DNA from: Ignavibacteriota bacterium
GTDB lineage: Bacteria; Bacteroidota; Ignavibacteria; Tepidaquicellales; OLB5
DNA: 43,969 bases
NCBI GenBank assembly: GCA_003820375.1
Contig: RPQH01000032.1
Location: forward strand, 1-43,969
Direction: 5' to 3'
Shown: positions 8,218-16,205 of the stretch, one piece after another
How positions within the stretch are numbered: position 1 is the first letter of the stretch
Layout of the letters: each line of letters starts with the position of its first letter
Notes under the pieces: model-generated
Told to the model about the DNA's origin: nothing
What the model saw: the letters and a program-made list of their open reading frames with translations, nothing else
Databases searched by the model: none
Made by a program: the position numbers and the translations under genes

Positions 8218-8610
8218 TTATAAAGATTCATGCAGGCATAAAATATTTCCATCTGCGTCTTTGAACCATGCGGCTTTTTCATTTTCACTTTCTATGATGT
8301 GGTTTATTGTTTTTAATCCCGGGGCATCGTAATCTTCAAATGTTACACCCTTGCTTTCAAGCTCTTCTAATTCCAGTTCAATATTTTTTACCTCAAATGC
8401 AGCGGCTGTATGGCCGGCTTTTGTGGATTCATCCTGATGGTAAATGTAAAGAGAAGAACCATTTCCGCATTCATATTTTATTTGTCCGTTATTTACCTTT
8501 GAGACAGGCTTTAATCCAAGAATTTCTTCGTAAAATATTCTTGCCCTGTTCAGATCAACAACCGGAAGAACTGTTGATAAAGTTGAATTAGCTAACATGT
8601 TTTTACCCAT
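8218..8610 (-). CDS. VOC-family (glyoxalase/bleomycin-resistance fold) protein
   Basis: This protein of about 130 aa begins with LSTVLPVVDLNRARIFYEEILGLKPV, the standard first beta-alpha-beta unit of the vicinal oxygen chelate fold. It ends with AAWFKDADGNILCLHES, the second-module signature with its metal-ligand-like Glu. I chose the Met at 8610. The open frame could start at 8661, but that would overlap the upstream gene (8627-8842) and add residues without family resemblance; a second Met at 8598 is equally possible. There is no strong Shine-Dalgarno at either. The substrate is unknown; members include dioxygenases, glyoxalases and drug-binding proteins. Confidence 0.8.
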   Translation of the reverse strand: MGKNMLANSTLSTVLPVVDLNRARIFYEEILGLKPVSKVNNGQIKYECGNGSSLYIYHQDESTKAGHTAAAFEVKNIELELEELESKGVTFEDYDAPGLKTINHIIESENEKAAWFKDADGNILCLHESL

Positions 8611-8626
8611 TGTTATATATTTTATA

Positions 8627-8842
8627 TTAATGTTTTTTCTTCTTTGATTTTCCATTTTCATTCTGAAGAAGAGCCTTTAATTGTTTTTTTAATTCAGGGG
8701 TATCCTGATGGCCGTGCTCTTCGATTGCATGCCTGACTGCAACCCTTATGACCTCTTTTTCACTACCGGAAATTGTAAGTGTACATCCTATTTCATTAGG
8801 AAACTCCCTGCAGTCAATATATTTTCTTGTAGATTTAGACAT
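8627..8842 (-). CDS. DUF1059 small protein
   Basis: This 71-aa protein fits DUF1059. It has the YIDCREFPNEIGCTLTISGSEKEV start with two Cys, then a helix VAVRHAIEEHGHQDTPEL with the conserved HxxxxHG-type end, and a Lys-rich tail. The family is sometimes described as a small metal-binding protein on account of the Cys/His set; its role is not established. It is the first gene of the minus-strand run that continues to the FAD oxidase. Confidence 0.75.
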   Translation of the reverse strand: MSKSTRKYIDCREFPNEIGCTLTISGSEKEVIRVAVRHAIEEHGHQDTPELKKQLKALLQNENGKSKKKKH

Positions 8843-9274
8843 ATTTAGGATTTCAAATTGGAAAATATTTTCGTGTAAATACCTTTGTTTTTAATGTGGC
8901 TCAAAAATAATCTATTGATACAGGAGAATGCAAAGAAAATTTTACGGAGATGTTATAGCTTATAAAGCAGATTAATATATTATGTTATCGATTAAAACAA
9001 TGTTTTTTTACCCTCTTAGAAAATTATTATGCCTGTTATAGTGTTATCAAATGTTATAATGAGATTTTCTATTTCTTTTAAAGAAAATTTATACTGTTTG
9101 TTAATAAATTATTTGAAAAAATAATTTCAATAAACAGCAATAAAGTTGGAAAATGTTGGAAAAATATATTATTTTCGCATACTTTTTCCCGTTGCCATGA
9201 ATATTGAGAAGCAAAGATTGTTATAATATTTATTACAAAATAAACGGAATTTTGCATTCATCCGGCAAAGATAA
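8843..9274. other. AT-rich intergenic region between divergent genes
   Basis: 432 bp between divergent genes, so it must hold promoters for both. It is very AT-rich. A 10-bp direct repeat (GTTGGAAAA at 9145 and again at 9155) and several GTTATAAT words are visible. I could not place a convincing -35/-10 pair. Confidence 0.4.
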
Positions 9275-10747
9275 ATGATAAAAAGTAAATTATTTGAAAT
9301 ATTAAAAACTTTTACAGCTGAAGAACTAAAAGGTTTCAGAGATTTTGTTCATTCACCTTTTCATAACAGGAATAAAAAGGTTCGAATATTGTATGAGATA
9401 ATAAAGAAATATATTCCTGATTTTGAGAATGATATGCTGAAGAAAGAAAAACTATACAGGTTATTATACCCGGGGAAACCGTATAATGATGTTGTAATGA
9501 GAATCCTGATTTCAGACCTGCTGAAACTCAGCGAAGAATATTTAGCTTACCAGAACTACAGGAAAAATTCCATAAATGAAAAGAAGTTTCTTCTGGATGA
9601 ACTGAAAAACAGGAAGCTGGATTCACTTTTCAGAAAAAACCTGAGACAGGCAGAAGAGATTTTATGCAGGGATGATGCAATTGATTTCAAATATTTCTAT
9701 GAATTACAGAATTTACAAAATTTAAAAATCGAATATCTTATATCACGGGATAAACAAAGTGAAATTGCCGGAGATGTTTTGAAGCAGGGAGAATACCTGA
9801 TTTACTTTACATTAAGTGCATTGTTAAACACTACCCATGAGCTTTTACAGCAGGAAAGCGTTTTGAACATAAATTTCGGAAATAATTTAGTAAAAGAATT
9901 TTTCGATAATATAAATATTGAAAATGTATACCGGTTCATCGAAAGCAGCAATTCGGAATATGGAGAAATTGCGTCAATATATTATTACATGTATAAAGCT
10001 TATATGTCAACAGATGGTGATACTGATTATTTTAAATTGAAAAATTCTATCGAAAAACATTTTAATAAATTCACAAGAGAAGAAAAGTTTAACCTCCTGC
10101 TGATAATGGAAAGTATTTGTACCAATAAAGTCAGTTTTGGAAAGCAGGAGTTTTATAGTCATTTAATGGATATTTATGAACTAATGCTTTCGGATTCTAT
10201 CTGGGGGCACTCGGATACGAGCTTTATCCAGCTTAACCTTTTCAGGAATATTTTTTTTACAGCAGTAATACTTGAAAAATATGAATGGGCTGAGGAATTT
10301 GTCAGTAAATATAAAAACCGTTTAATCCCTGAGCAGCGGGATAATATGTTATGTTTTTCCAATGCAATAATTTTGTTCGAAAAAGGAGAATTTGAAAAAG
10401 CTTTAGCTGAAATAAATAAGGTAAATTATAATTTTTTTGTCTTTAAATTTGATGCAAGAGTACTTCTTTTGAAAATTTATTGCGAGCTGGAATTAAGTGA
10501 ACAGGCTTATTCGTTAATAGATTCTTTTTCTCATTTTCTGGCAAATAACAAAAATGTTTGTGCTCATGATAGGGAAAGGTTCGGTAAGTTCATTAAATAT
10601 ATAAAGCTTATATTAAAATATAAAGATACATTTGATAAGACAATTATAGATTCACTTGAGAACCTGCTTGAACAGGATACTATAGTCATAGGGAAAAAAT
10701 GGATAACCGGAAAATTAAAAAAACTCAATCACAGCAATTTGTATTGA
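9275..10747 (+). CDS. Uncharacterised helical protein
   Basis: A 490-aa, Lys/Glu/Leu/Tyr-rich protein without signal peptide or membrane segments, predicted almost entirely helical. The N-terminus (LKTFTAEELKGFRDFVHSPF, then NKKVRILYEIIKKYIPDF and YNDVVMRILISDLLKL) resembles a family of cytosolic hypothetical proteins I associate with Bacteroidota and Ignavibacteria. Helical pairs in the second half (ALAEINKVNYNFFVFKFDARVLLLKIYCELELSEQAYSLIDSF) are TPR-like. The leader is long and AT-rich and there is no Shine-Dalgarno. It is single and flanked by unrelated genes. A scaffold role is possible but not shown. Confidence 0.65.
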   Translation: MIKSKLFEILKTFTAEELKGFRDFVHSPFHNRNKKVRILYEIIKKYIPDFENDMLKKEKLYRLLYPGKPYNDVVMRILISDLLKLSEEYLAYQNYRKNSINEKKFLLDELKNRKLDSLFRKNLRQAEEILCRDDAIDFKYFYELQNLQNLKIEYLISRDKQSEIAGDVLKQGEYLIYFTLSALLNTTHELLQQESVLNINFGNNLVKEFFDNINIENVYRFIESSNSEYGEIASIYYYMYKAYMSTDGDTDYFKLKNSIEKHFNKFTREEKFNLLLIMESICTNKVSFGKQEFYSHLMDIYELMLSDSIWGHSDTSFIQLNLFRNIFFTAVILEKYEWAEEFVSKYKNRLIPEQRDNMLCFSNAIILFEKGEFEKALAEINKVNYNFFVFKFDARVLLLKIYCELELSEQAYSLIDSFSHFLANNKNVCAHDRERFGKFIKYIKLILKYKDTFDKTIIDSLENLLEQDTIVIGKKWITGKLKKLNHSNLY

Positions 10748-10822
10748 TATAATAAATATATTATAACTATATTATGAAACCCCCGTTCATGATGTTTTTG
10801 CAAACTTTAAGGAGTTAACATC

Positions 10823-11305
10823 ATGAGAAAATTATTAATTGTTATTCTTACTTTTTCGCTGCTGACAATAATATTATCGGTTGTTAGCTGTAATGCTCCT
10901 ACAGATCTTAATCCACCAGGTGATAATTTTGCCGGATATGTATATTTCGCAGATTCTAGCTTCGCATTCACTGATGGTTTTTATGCTGTTTCAGTATACG
11001 AGGATACTATCATTGCCTTCAATTCAAAACCAATAAAAAGCGATTCATTAAGCGGAATCGAACTGATTGGATACAATTACCAGGCACGGTACAAAGTTTA
11101 TGGAATACCTCCCGGAAAATATTTCATAGCTGCAACATGGAACAAATACCCGGTCCAGGAAAATGATATTCCAATCATTTTGGGTACATACGGCTGTGAT
11201 ACGAATATGACATGTTCTACTCATGTAAAACTTGTATTCCCAAATTTCACTGGGAATTATATAAATATAATAAGCTGGGCAGATACATCAAAGAAAATGT
11301 TTTAA
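10823..11305 (+). CDS. Lipoprotein with beta-sandwich-like domain
   Basis: A 160-aa exported lipoprotein. The basic MRK, a hydrophobic stretch and the lipobox SVVSC place the lipidated cysteine at residue 23. The mature part is beta-rich. The motif YKVYGIPPGKYFIAATWNKY near residues 90-110 is typical of carboxypeptidase-regulatory-like (transthyretin-like) beta domains found in Bacteroidota surface lipoproteins. A good Shine-Dalgarno (AAGGAG) lies 8 nt before the ATG. It should be anchored in the outer or inner membrane. No partner is evident; it converges on the cupin gene with a 13-bp gap. Confidence 0.75.
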   Translation: MRKLLIVILTFSLLTIILSVVSCNAPTDLNPPGDNFAGYVYFADSSFAFTDGFYAVSVYEDTIIAFNSKPIKSDSLSGIELIGYNYQARYKVYGIPPGKYFIAATWNKYPVQENDIPIILGTYGCDTNMTCSTHVKLVFPNFTGNYINIISWADTSKKMF

Positions 11306-11318
11306 CACTTATTTTGAT

Positions 11319-11684
11319 TTATTGCTCTTCACGGTTTGCTTTTTCTATTGTAAACGCGGGAATACAGATTGAGATATACTCAATCGGTTCATCAAACGGA
11401 TTGGAATATTTTACTCTTGTTCCGCGGTGAACAAGAATGGATTGATTCGGGTGAACAATTATTTTTTCACCGTCAATAATAATTTCTTTTTTTCCTTTTA
11501 TAACAAACGTAATTTCATCAAACTCCGGTACCTGGTATGGCTCATTCCATCCTGCCGGAGCTGTCATATGGGCTAAACTAAAAGCTTTAGTCCCAGTGCT
11601 GGGAAGTCCAAAATGTTCTTCTATTGTTTTGCCGTCTGTTGTTGGCACTATAAACGGCTTTGTTTGCAGTTTATATGAATGCAT
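11319..11684 (-). CDS. Cupin-domain protein
   Basis: This 121-aa protein has a single cupin domain. The segment EFDEITFVIKGKKEIIIDGEKIIVHPNQSILVHRGTRVKYSN covers cupin motif 1 and motif 2 strands. Motif 1 has E-x-x-x-V-x-x-G, with the usual His pair replaced, so metal binding may be weak or use other ligands. It resembles the EutQ-like or general 'cupin domain-containing protein' groups. There is no Shine-Dalgarno. Two REP-like palindromes separate it from the oxidoreductase upstream. Confidence 0.75.
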   Translation of the reverse strand: MHSYKLQTKPFIVPTTDGKTIEEHFGLPSTGTKAFSLAHMTAPAGWNEPYQVPEFDEITFVIKGKKEIIIDGEKIIVHPNQSILVHRGTRVKYSNPFDEPIEYISICIPAFTIEKANREEQ

Positions 11685-11712
11685 ATTTTTTTATAAATAT
11701 TAAAGTTCTACT

Positions 11713-11738
11713 CTTTCCCAAATTTCTATTTGGGAAAG
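11713..11738. repeat. Perfect palindrome, 11-bp arms, TTCT loop
   Basis: The arms CTTTCCCAAAT and ATTTGGGAAAG pair perfectly around TTCT. It is nearly the same as the palindrome 45 bp away, apart from one base pair in the stem and the loop. A REP-like unit rather than a terminator, as no U-tract follows on either strand. Confidence 0.8.
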
Positions 11739-11782
11739 TTTTGAAGTGCAAAAGATAATCGGTTTGTAATTCTAGATATAAA

Positions 11783-11808
11783 CTTGCCCAAATGGAAATT
11801 TGGGCAAG
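11783..11808. repeat. Perfect palindrome, 11-bp arms, GGAA loop
   Basis: The arms CTTGCCCAAAT and ATTTGGGCAAG pair perfectly around GGAA (TTCC on the other strand). Together with 11713-11738 it forms a pair of related hairpins in the gap between the Gfo/Idh/MocA gene and the cupin gene. Confidence 0.8.
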
Positions 11809-11834
11809 AGGTTTAAAAGAAAATTTGTTATTTA

Positions 11835-12953
11835 TCATCCGGCTATTTCCATTGCTCTAACAGCATTCAATAATGATTGATATCCGTTGTCTTCTGTAAT
11901 AATCCGTTTATGGGCTTTATTTCTTATCCATGCAATTTGATCTTCGAACAAAGCGCGGACAATATTACCATATATATGCATCTTTTCATCTTCAAAACCA
12001 TAATACAAGTCAAGCATTTGGTATATGTTTTTTTCCTTATGCCGTGATGTTATCTCCCTGTATTTTCCTGCAAAGAAATTAGTAATATTAATTCTAGCTT
12101 CCGGAAATATATCATGAATAATTTTACTTTCCGCTTCATCGAGCAGTGCATGTATCTTTATTCTGGTTGGTATCCATTCAAACAGGGTTAAGTCACCTCT
12201 TTCGAATAATAACCTTAGTTCCTGCCTGTCCATTCTCCCGGGTTGTGTAAACCCATGGTAAAAATTAAATAGTACGGTATCCCCATATTTCGATGTACAA
12301 TTAACCTGCTCTTCTATATTTGTACCGGGTCGTATTATAGATTGTGCACACTGAACTTCTCCCTTAACACCAGTCCATCCATCCAGCATATCAAAAAAAT
12401 GAACACCATGTTCAACAAAAATACCGCCGCTTTTCTCTTTATCCCAGAACCAGTGTTCAGGTGAAAGTCCTTCATCCGAAGCATAATTTTCGAAGAAGCC
12501 ATGTAAAAGCTCACCCATCGGTTTTTTATCAATTATTTCTTTCACGCATTTATACATTGGATTATATCTCTGCATAAGATTTACTGCCATAAGCAAACCT
12601 TTTTTTCTGGCTAAAGAAACCATCTCTTCTGCCTGTGCTATATTCACAGCAAGAGGCTTTTCGCAAATTACATTTTTTCCTGCAATAAGCGCCATCATAG
12701 ATTGCTCATAATGAAGAAATGGAGGAGTTGCAATATAAACAAGGTCAACATCAGGATTATTTACAAGTTCATCTATCGTATCATAATGTACAGCATCAAA
12801 TCTTTTTGCGGCTGCATCAGCAGCTTCACGGTGTGTGCCTGCTAGTCCTATAAGTTTAGTATCAGGTATCTGGGTAAAATGTTGAATTGCAAACATTGCA
12901 AAACTTCCAAAGCCTATTACTCCAAGTCCTATTTTTGATTTATCTTTTTTCAT
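11835..12953 (-). CDS. Gfo/Idh/MocA-family oxidoreductase
   Basis: A 372-aa NAD(P)-dependent sugar or cyclitol dehydrogenase. The Rossmann loop is GVIGFGSFA (residues 11-19), the family signature EKP is at 98-100, and the catalytic region reads GGIFVEHGVHFFDML (177-190) with H185 in the conserved position before the DxL segment. The C-terminal alpha/beta domain follows as usual. The family oxidises or reduces hydroxyls of sugars. The substrate is not clear and no sugar operon is next to it. The start at MKKDKSK is the only one that keeps the complete Rossmann strand. Confidence 0.88.
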   Translation of the reverse strand: MKKDKSKIGLGVIGFGSFAMFAIQHFTQIPDTKLIGLAGTHREAADAAAKRFDAVHYDTIDELVNNPDVDLVYIATPPFLHYEQSMMALIAGKNVICEKPLAVNIAQAEEMVSLARKKGLLMAVNLMQRYNPMYKCVKEIIDKKPMGELLHGFFENYASDEGLSPEHWFWDKEKSGGIFVEHGVHFFDMLDGWTGVKGEVQCAQSIIRPGTNIEEQVNCTSKYGDTVLFNFYHGFTQPGRMDRQELRLLFERGDLTLFEWIPTRIKIHALLDEAESKIIHDIFPEARINITNFFAGKYREITSRHKEKNIYQMLDLYYGFEDEKMHIYGNIVRALFEDQIAWIRNKAHKRIITEDNGYQSLLNAVRAMEIAG

Positions 12954-13055
12954 GGTGTAGGTTTAATTTAAGCTAAACAATAAAAATCCCTAATATTTGT
13001 AGTTTAATATTAGGGGGATTAATAATATAACTTAAATATTTCTATTTTTGTTCTT

Positions 13056-13239
13056 ATAAGTGACGTTACGCAAACCTTGTCCTGAGCAGAGTCGAAGGAC
13101 AATAGGAACAATTGGTGCCGATTTACAATAGACAGACATATTTTATTATCAATTACCTGGAGTTCTTCGATTTCATCTCAGCTATTGTCCTTCGACTCCG
13201 CTCAGGACAGATATTCATTAATTACGTAAAGTCACTTAT
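13056..13239. mobile_element. MITE-like element with nested inverted repeats
   Basis: A 184-bp foldback. The outer arms, 15 bp with one mismatch (13056-13070 and 13225-13239; ATAAGTGACGTTACG against its complement), enclose inner arms of 28 bp with one mismatch (13078-13105 and 13182-13209; core CCTGAGC(A/G)GAGTCGAAGGAC). No gene lies inside. The inner arm resembles a repeat motif widely scattered in many bacterial genomes. It fills most of the gap between 12953 and 13297. It is probably non-autonomous; no transposase is in the window. Confidence 0.7.
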
Positions 13240-13296
13240 TAGACTATTTTATCAATTTCAGATATTCTGTTAATTTCCGAATAGTATCATCGATTA

Positions 13297-13944
13297 TTAT
13301 TTAAACTTATCAGGAAATTGTTTTATAATAGCGTTTGCAAGTCCATCTGACATCATAATAATTTCATCATGAACTTTATCATAAGCTGCAACATCTGCAT
13401 TATAATCTTTATTCAACCGGGCTAGTGCTTCATCAGTCGTTAATGAAAGATGATCCTGCATCATTTTCTTCATATCCTCACCTGGTAAATTGGGATTTGC
13501 AGAGCTTAGGAAATTTGCAATTTCATCTGCATTATCAATCCATTTCTTATTAGCATCTTTGAACGCCGTTTGATCTCCTGATTTTGCCGCTTTCAAAAGG
13601 TCTGCAGCTATTGTAATATGTTCACGCAGTAATTTAGTAAGTTTATCGCCTGCATCATTACCGTAATAAGGTTTTATGGCATCTCCAATGTCATCCTGGT
13701 TCTTCAGAAGTCTTGCAACTGCTTCATCTGTTCCGGGAAGTCCATCTATAATATTTAATATGACATTTCTTGTCCATACGATATGATCTTCCCAGAGTTT
13801 TCTCATTGCAAGAGTGAAATCGCTTGAAGCAGATACTGTTGGGACACTTGCACTATGGCTCATTTGTGAAAATGTTATATTACTTCCATTAATGAAAAAT
13901 AACATAATTAAAACCGGGATTATTGATTTTAGGTACTTTTTCAT
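13297..13944 (-). CDS. Secreted uncharacterised helical protein
   Basis: A 215-aa protein with a clear Sec signal peptide (MKKYLKSIIPVLIMLFF, cleavage near residue 27 after FSQ). The mature part is helical. It contains MRKLWEDHIVWTRNVIL near residue 47, then LLKNQDDIGDAIKPYYG and LTKLLREHITIAADLLKAA, which recur in small hypothetical proteins often mislabelled as glycosyltransferases. The regularly placed His residues (HIVWTR, EHITIA, QDHLSLTTDE) may form a four-helix bundle, perhaps metal-binding; this is inference. It is transcribed towards the MITE-like element. Confidence 0.7.
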   Translation of the reverse strand: MKKYLKSIIPVLIMLFFINGSNITFSQMSHSASVPTVSASSDFTLAMRKLWEDHIVWTRNVILNIIDGLPGTDEAVARLLKNQDDIGDAIKPYYGNDAGDKLTKLLREHITIAADLLKAAKSGDQTAFKDANKKWIDNADEIANFLSSANPNLPGEDMKKMMQDHLSLTTDEALARLNKDYNADVAAYDKVHDEIIMMSDGLANAIIKQFPDKFK

Positions 13945-14194
13945 ACTCTAAAATTCCTTTCTGTGTTTTAGGAATTAGAGTGCCGTGGACAAAAAAGGTT
14001 ACAAAACTTAATAGATAGTAATTAATTGAGTGAACCGGTCGCATATCAACTTCTTTGTATTATTTATTAAAAAATACAAAGGAATAAACAATTCCGGTTA
14101 TGAAGAATATTTTACTGCAAGAGCATTATTAAAGAAGCAGCAAAGCAGCTAATTGTTATTACGTAGATAATAAATCTTCCCATTAAAATTTATA

Positions 14195-14470
14195 TTATTT
14201 GTTTAAAATAAAAAACATTATGAGAACACCAATGAATGCTACCAATGGTTCCAAAATGATTATTAACTTAGGCATAGTTTTCCGGGCAGTAGCAAAGAAA
14301 ATAGAGAAAGAGACCTGCACACCGATAATTACAAACACCATTCCTGCAATAGCAGTGATGCTGAGACCTTCCATTGTAATATAAGCTGTAATAATCATCA
14401 AAGCAGGCAGTAAAACTACATGCAATGCTGTAAAAATATCAAATATTGACCTGCTCTTTATTTTATTCAT
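14195..14470 (-). CDS. Small integral membrane protein
   Basis: This 91-aa protein has three hydrophobic segments (about residues 12-33, 36-57 and 66-88) with a positively charged N-terminus (MNKIKSR), so it should sit in the inner membrane. I recognise no family motif. It stands alone between the secreted helical protein and the stress locus. There is no Shine-Dalgarno. Confidence 0.6.
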   Translation of the reverse strand: MNKIKSRSIFDIFTALHVVLLPALMIITAYITMEGLSITAIAGMVFVIIGVQVSFSIFFATARKTMPKLIIILEPLVAFIGVLIMFFILNK

Positions 14471-14804
14471 ATAATCTTTATAATATCTTTAACTTCATTA
14501 ATGTTTCAGGACATGTTGTTATTGCAAGAGATGTGCCAAAAATATTAAATTACGATATTTGCCAAAAAACTCATTTTTATAAATTTCAAGTAACTGTTTT
14601 ATCTCAGTTTAATGTGACATAGTTGACACAACAACCTGACATTACTGTCTTTATGCTGCTTAATTCAGCCAGGGGAATTATATATTTTATTGTTTGAATT
14701 ATACTAAAACGGTATAAGAAGAGTTTGAGCAATATGATAATGAAAATATATAGTATATAAGAATAGATAAATAAATTTCTATATACATTAGAAAGGACAA
14801 TTCA
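14471..14804. promoter_or_regulatory. Leader region of the Lys-rich gene with three TGACA boxes
   Basis: 334 bp without a gene. Three direct TGACA(T/C) boxes lie at 14615, 14625 and 14637, roughly one helical turn apart. A possible vegetative promoter TTGAGC (14725-14730), 18-bp spacer and TATAGT (14749-14754) lies about 50 bp before the start at 14805. The promoter call is weak; the boxes are seen directly and recur before the Asp-rich gene. Confidence 0.4.
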
Positions 14805-14972
14805 ATGGCTTCAAAAAAACAAGCAGCCAATAAAGGGAAAAATAATCTCGGTAATATAAAATCCGCTGAATTAAAAAGAGGGAGAACAGAAAAAGCGGCT
14901 AATAAAATAGCAAAAGTTGAATCCGAGAAGGGGCGGAAACAATCTAAGACTAAATTGCCGGATAAGAGATAG
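14805..14972 (+). CDS. Lys-rich 55-aa basic protein
   Basis: A short gene with a GAAAGGA Shine-Dalgarno 7 nt before the ATG and its own terminator downstream. The product (MASKKQAANKGKNN..., ending LPDKR) is about one quarter Lys/Arg, has no hydrophobic segment and is probably disordered. It resembles small stress-induced basic proteins in composition only. The overlapping minus-strand frame (14699-14980) is a shadow. The charged character complements the Asp-rich protein 0.7 kb away. It might bind nucleic acid or polyanion. The function is unknown. Confidence 0.6.
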   Translation: MASKKQAANKGKNNLGNIKSAELKRGRTEKAANKIAKVESEKGRKQSKTKLPDKR

Positions 14973-14976
14973 AAAA

Positions 14977-15402
14977 TCAACTACGGGCAAACGACCATTT
15001 GCCTGTAGTTTTTATATCCAATATATATGAACCTGTTTCTGGTACCGTTACAGACGTGGTTTCTTCAAAAGATCCCTGTTTATCAGCTATTAACGCGATT
15101 AATGTTCCATCCGGTTTTAATATACGGGAAATAAAGCGAGTGTTTCCTTCATATACTAACTTAAACGTAACATTGCCTTTAATGAGATCAATTATCTGTG
15201 CCTTATCATCTGAAAAAGTAACACCTATCCTGTATTGATCTTTTAGCTCTTCATCCGGATTTTTTTCCTGGCCGTTAACATACTTTATCTGTTTGTTATA
15301 GTATGTTGGCGTTGTTTGTTTATCTTTCTTAACGAGCAGACCTATAATAATAACTACGACCAAGATTGCAATAAATGTCCCAATATATTTAATAATTATC
15401 AT
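14977..15402 (-). CDS. Membrane-anchored beta-rich protein
   Basis: A 141-aa protein with one N-terminal membrane segment (IKYIGTFIAILVVVIIIGLLV, residues 4-24) and a soluble part outside. The outer part is beta-rich: FKLVYEGNTRFISRILKPDGTLIALIADKQGSF, then a VPETGSYILDIKTTGKWSF end. The last pattern is typical of small beta-sandwich (C2- or PPC-like) domains. It converges on the Lys-rich gene, and its 3' end overlaps that gene's terminator hairpin. It probably acts at the cell envelope; no enzyme motif is visible. Confidence 0.65.
   Translation of the reverse strand: MIIIKYIGTFIAILVVVIIIGLLVKKDKQTTPTYYNKQIKYVNGQEKNPDEELKDQYRIGVTFSDDKAQIIDLIKGNVTFKLVYEGNTRFISRILKPDGTLIALIADKQGSFEETTSVTVPETGSYILDIKTTGKWSFARS
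14981..15013 (+). terminator. Terminator after the Lys-rich gene
   Basis: An 11-bp stem (CTACGGGCAAA with TTTGCCTGTAG, one G-T pair) and a 6-nt loop are followed by TTTTT on the plus strand, 9 bp past the stop of 14805-14972. The stem also forms the 3' end of the convergent membrane-anchored gene. Confidence 0.7.
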
Positions 15403-15712
15403 AAGCGTAATTATTTAGTTGATGAAAGAACAACAAAATAATTAATGCAGTTCTCCGATGTCACTTTAACAAACTACTGCAGAAGCTAATAAAATATGAC
15501 ACATATGTCATCAAATTTGTCATAACTGACTGAATTATGAAAACTTATACTCACTGCAATTAAGTTTGAAATAATACCGGTATTTCATAAAATTTTACAA
15601 TACAGGTATAAAAGCCAAAAGTTTCAAAAGAATTCTATTTATTGAAAGTTTGGCACTTTATTTGAAAAATTATTTCTATCTAATCATTTAACTAAAAATA
15701 AAAAGGTGATAT
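15403..15712. promoter_or_regulatory. Control region of the Asp-rich/DUF892 genes
   Basis: 310 bp between divergent genes. Visible elements are an inverted repeat ATGACA-CATA-TGTCAT (15496-15511) with a further TGTCAT at 15518, and a perfect 12-bp palindrome AATACCGGTATT (15573-15584). The palindrome touches a possible -35 (TTCATA, 15584-15589), which is 17 bp from TATAAA (15607-15612). A sigma-54-like TGGCAC-N5-TTGAA lies at 15651-15666, with A in place of C in the -12 element. Which promoter is used cannot be told. Confidence 0.45.
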
Positions 15713-16156
15713 ATGCCAAACAAAGATGACAAATCCGGAAGCAGGAGTGTCGGTATAAGTAACAGCCCTGATCTGGAAAGATCTGTACCAGATACGGGAA
15801 AAGACGAGTCCGAAACTAATGAGTCATTGATGGGCAATGAAATTCCTGAATTTGATGAACCCGAAAAGCCGGATGAAGGCTACGTGAAAATCAATAATGT
15901 TGGCGGTAATGAAGAAGAAGAAGATGATGATGACGACGATGATGATGACGATCTGGATGATGTAGATGAAGCTGATGAAGATATCAGTGATATAAGTGAT
16001 ATTGATGATGAAGACATTGACGACGACGATGATGATGATGATTTGGATGATGTAGATGAAGAAGAAATTGACGAAGAAGATACACGGGGTTTAAATCCCG
16101 GTGCAGGTACAAAGATTAAATTAAAATGGGATTCAGGTAAAGGTAAAGGTGAATAA
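15713..16156 (+). CDS. Asp/Glu-rich low-complexity protein
   Basis: A 147-aa extremely acidic protein. After a polar N-terminus come two long acidic tracts (about residues 67-95 and 98-124) made of runs of D with LDDVDE repeats, and then a basic tail (GTKIKLKWDSGKGKGE). The repeat LDDVDEx occurs in both tracts and implies internal duplication. AAGGTGAT precedes the ATG. It should be disordered and soluble, and it may bind divalent metal or basic partners. It is followed 49 bp later by a ferritin-like gene. The link to cyanophycin (also Asp-based) downstream is positional only. The function is unknown. Confidence 0.7.
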   Translation: MPNKDDKSGSRSVGISNSPDLERSVPDTGKDESETNESLMGNEIPEFDEPEKPDEGYVKINNVGGNEEEEDDDDDDDDDDLDDVDEADEDISDISDIDDEDIDDDDDDDDLDDVDEEEIDEEDTRGLNPGAGTKIKLKWDSGKGKGE

Positions 16157-16205
16157 AATTTTTTTAATTAACCCTATTTCTATAAATTTATAAATAATGT
16201 AAATA

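Noticed and set aside
14699..14980. 93-codon minus-strand open frame
   Set aside because: It overlaps the Lys-rich gene, which has a Shine-Dalgarno and a terminator. The minus frame has no ribosome site and odd hydrophobic composition from antisense Lys codons.
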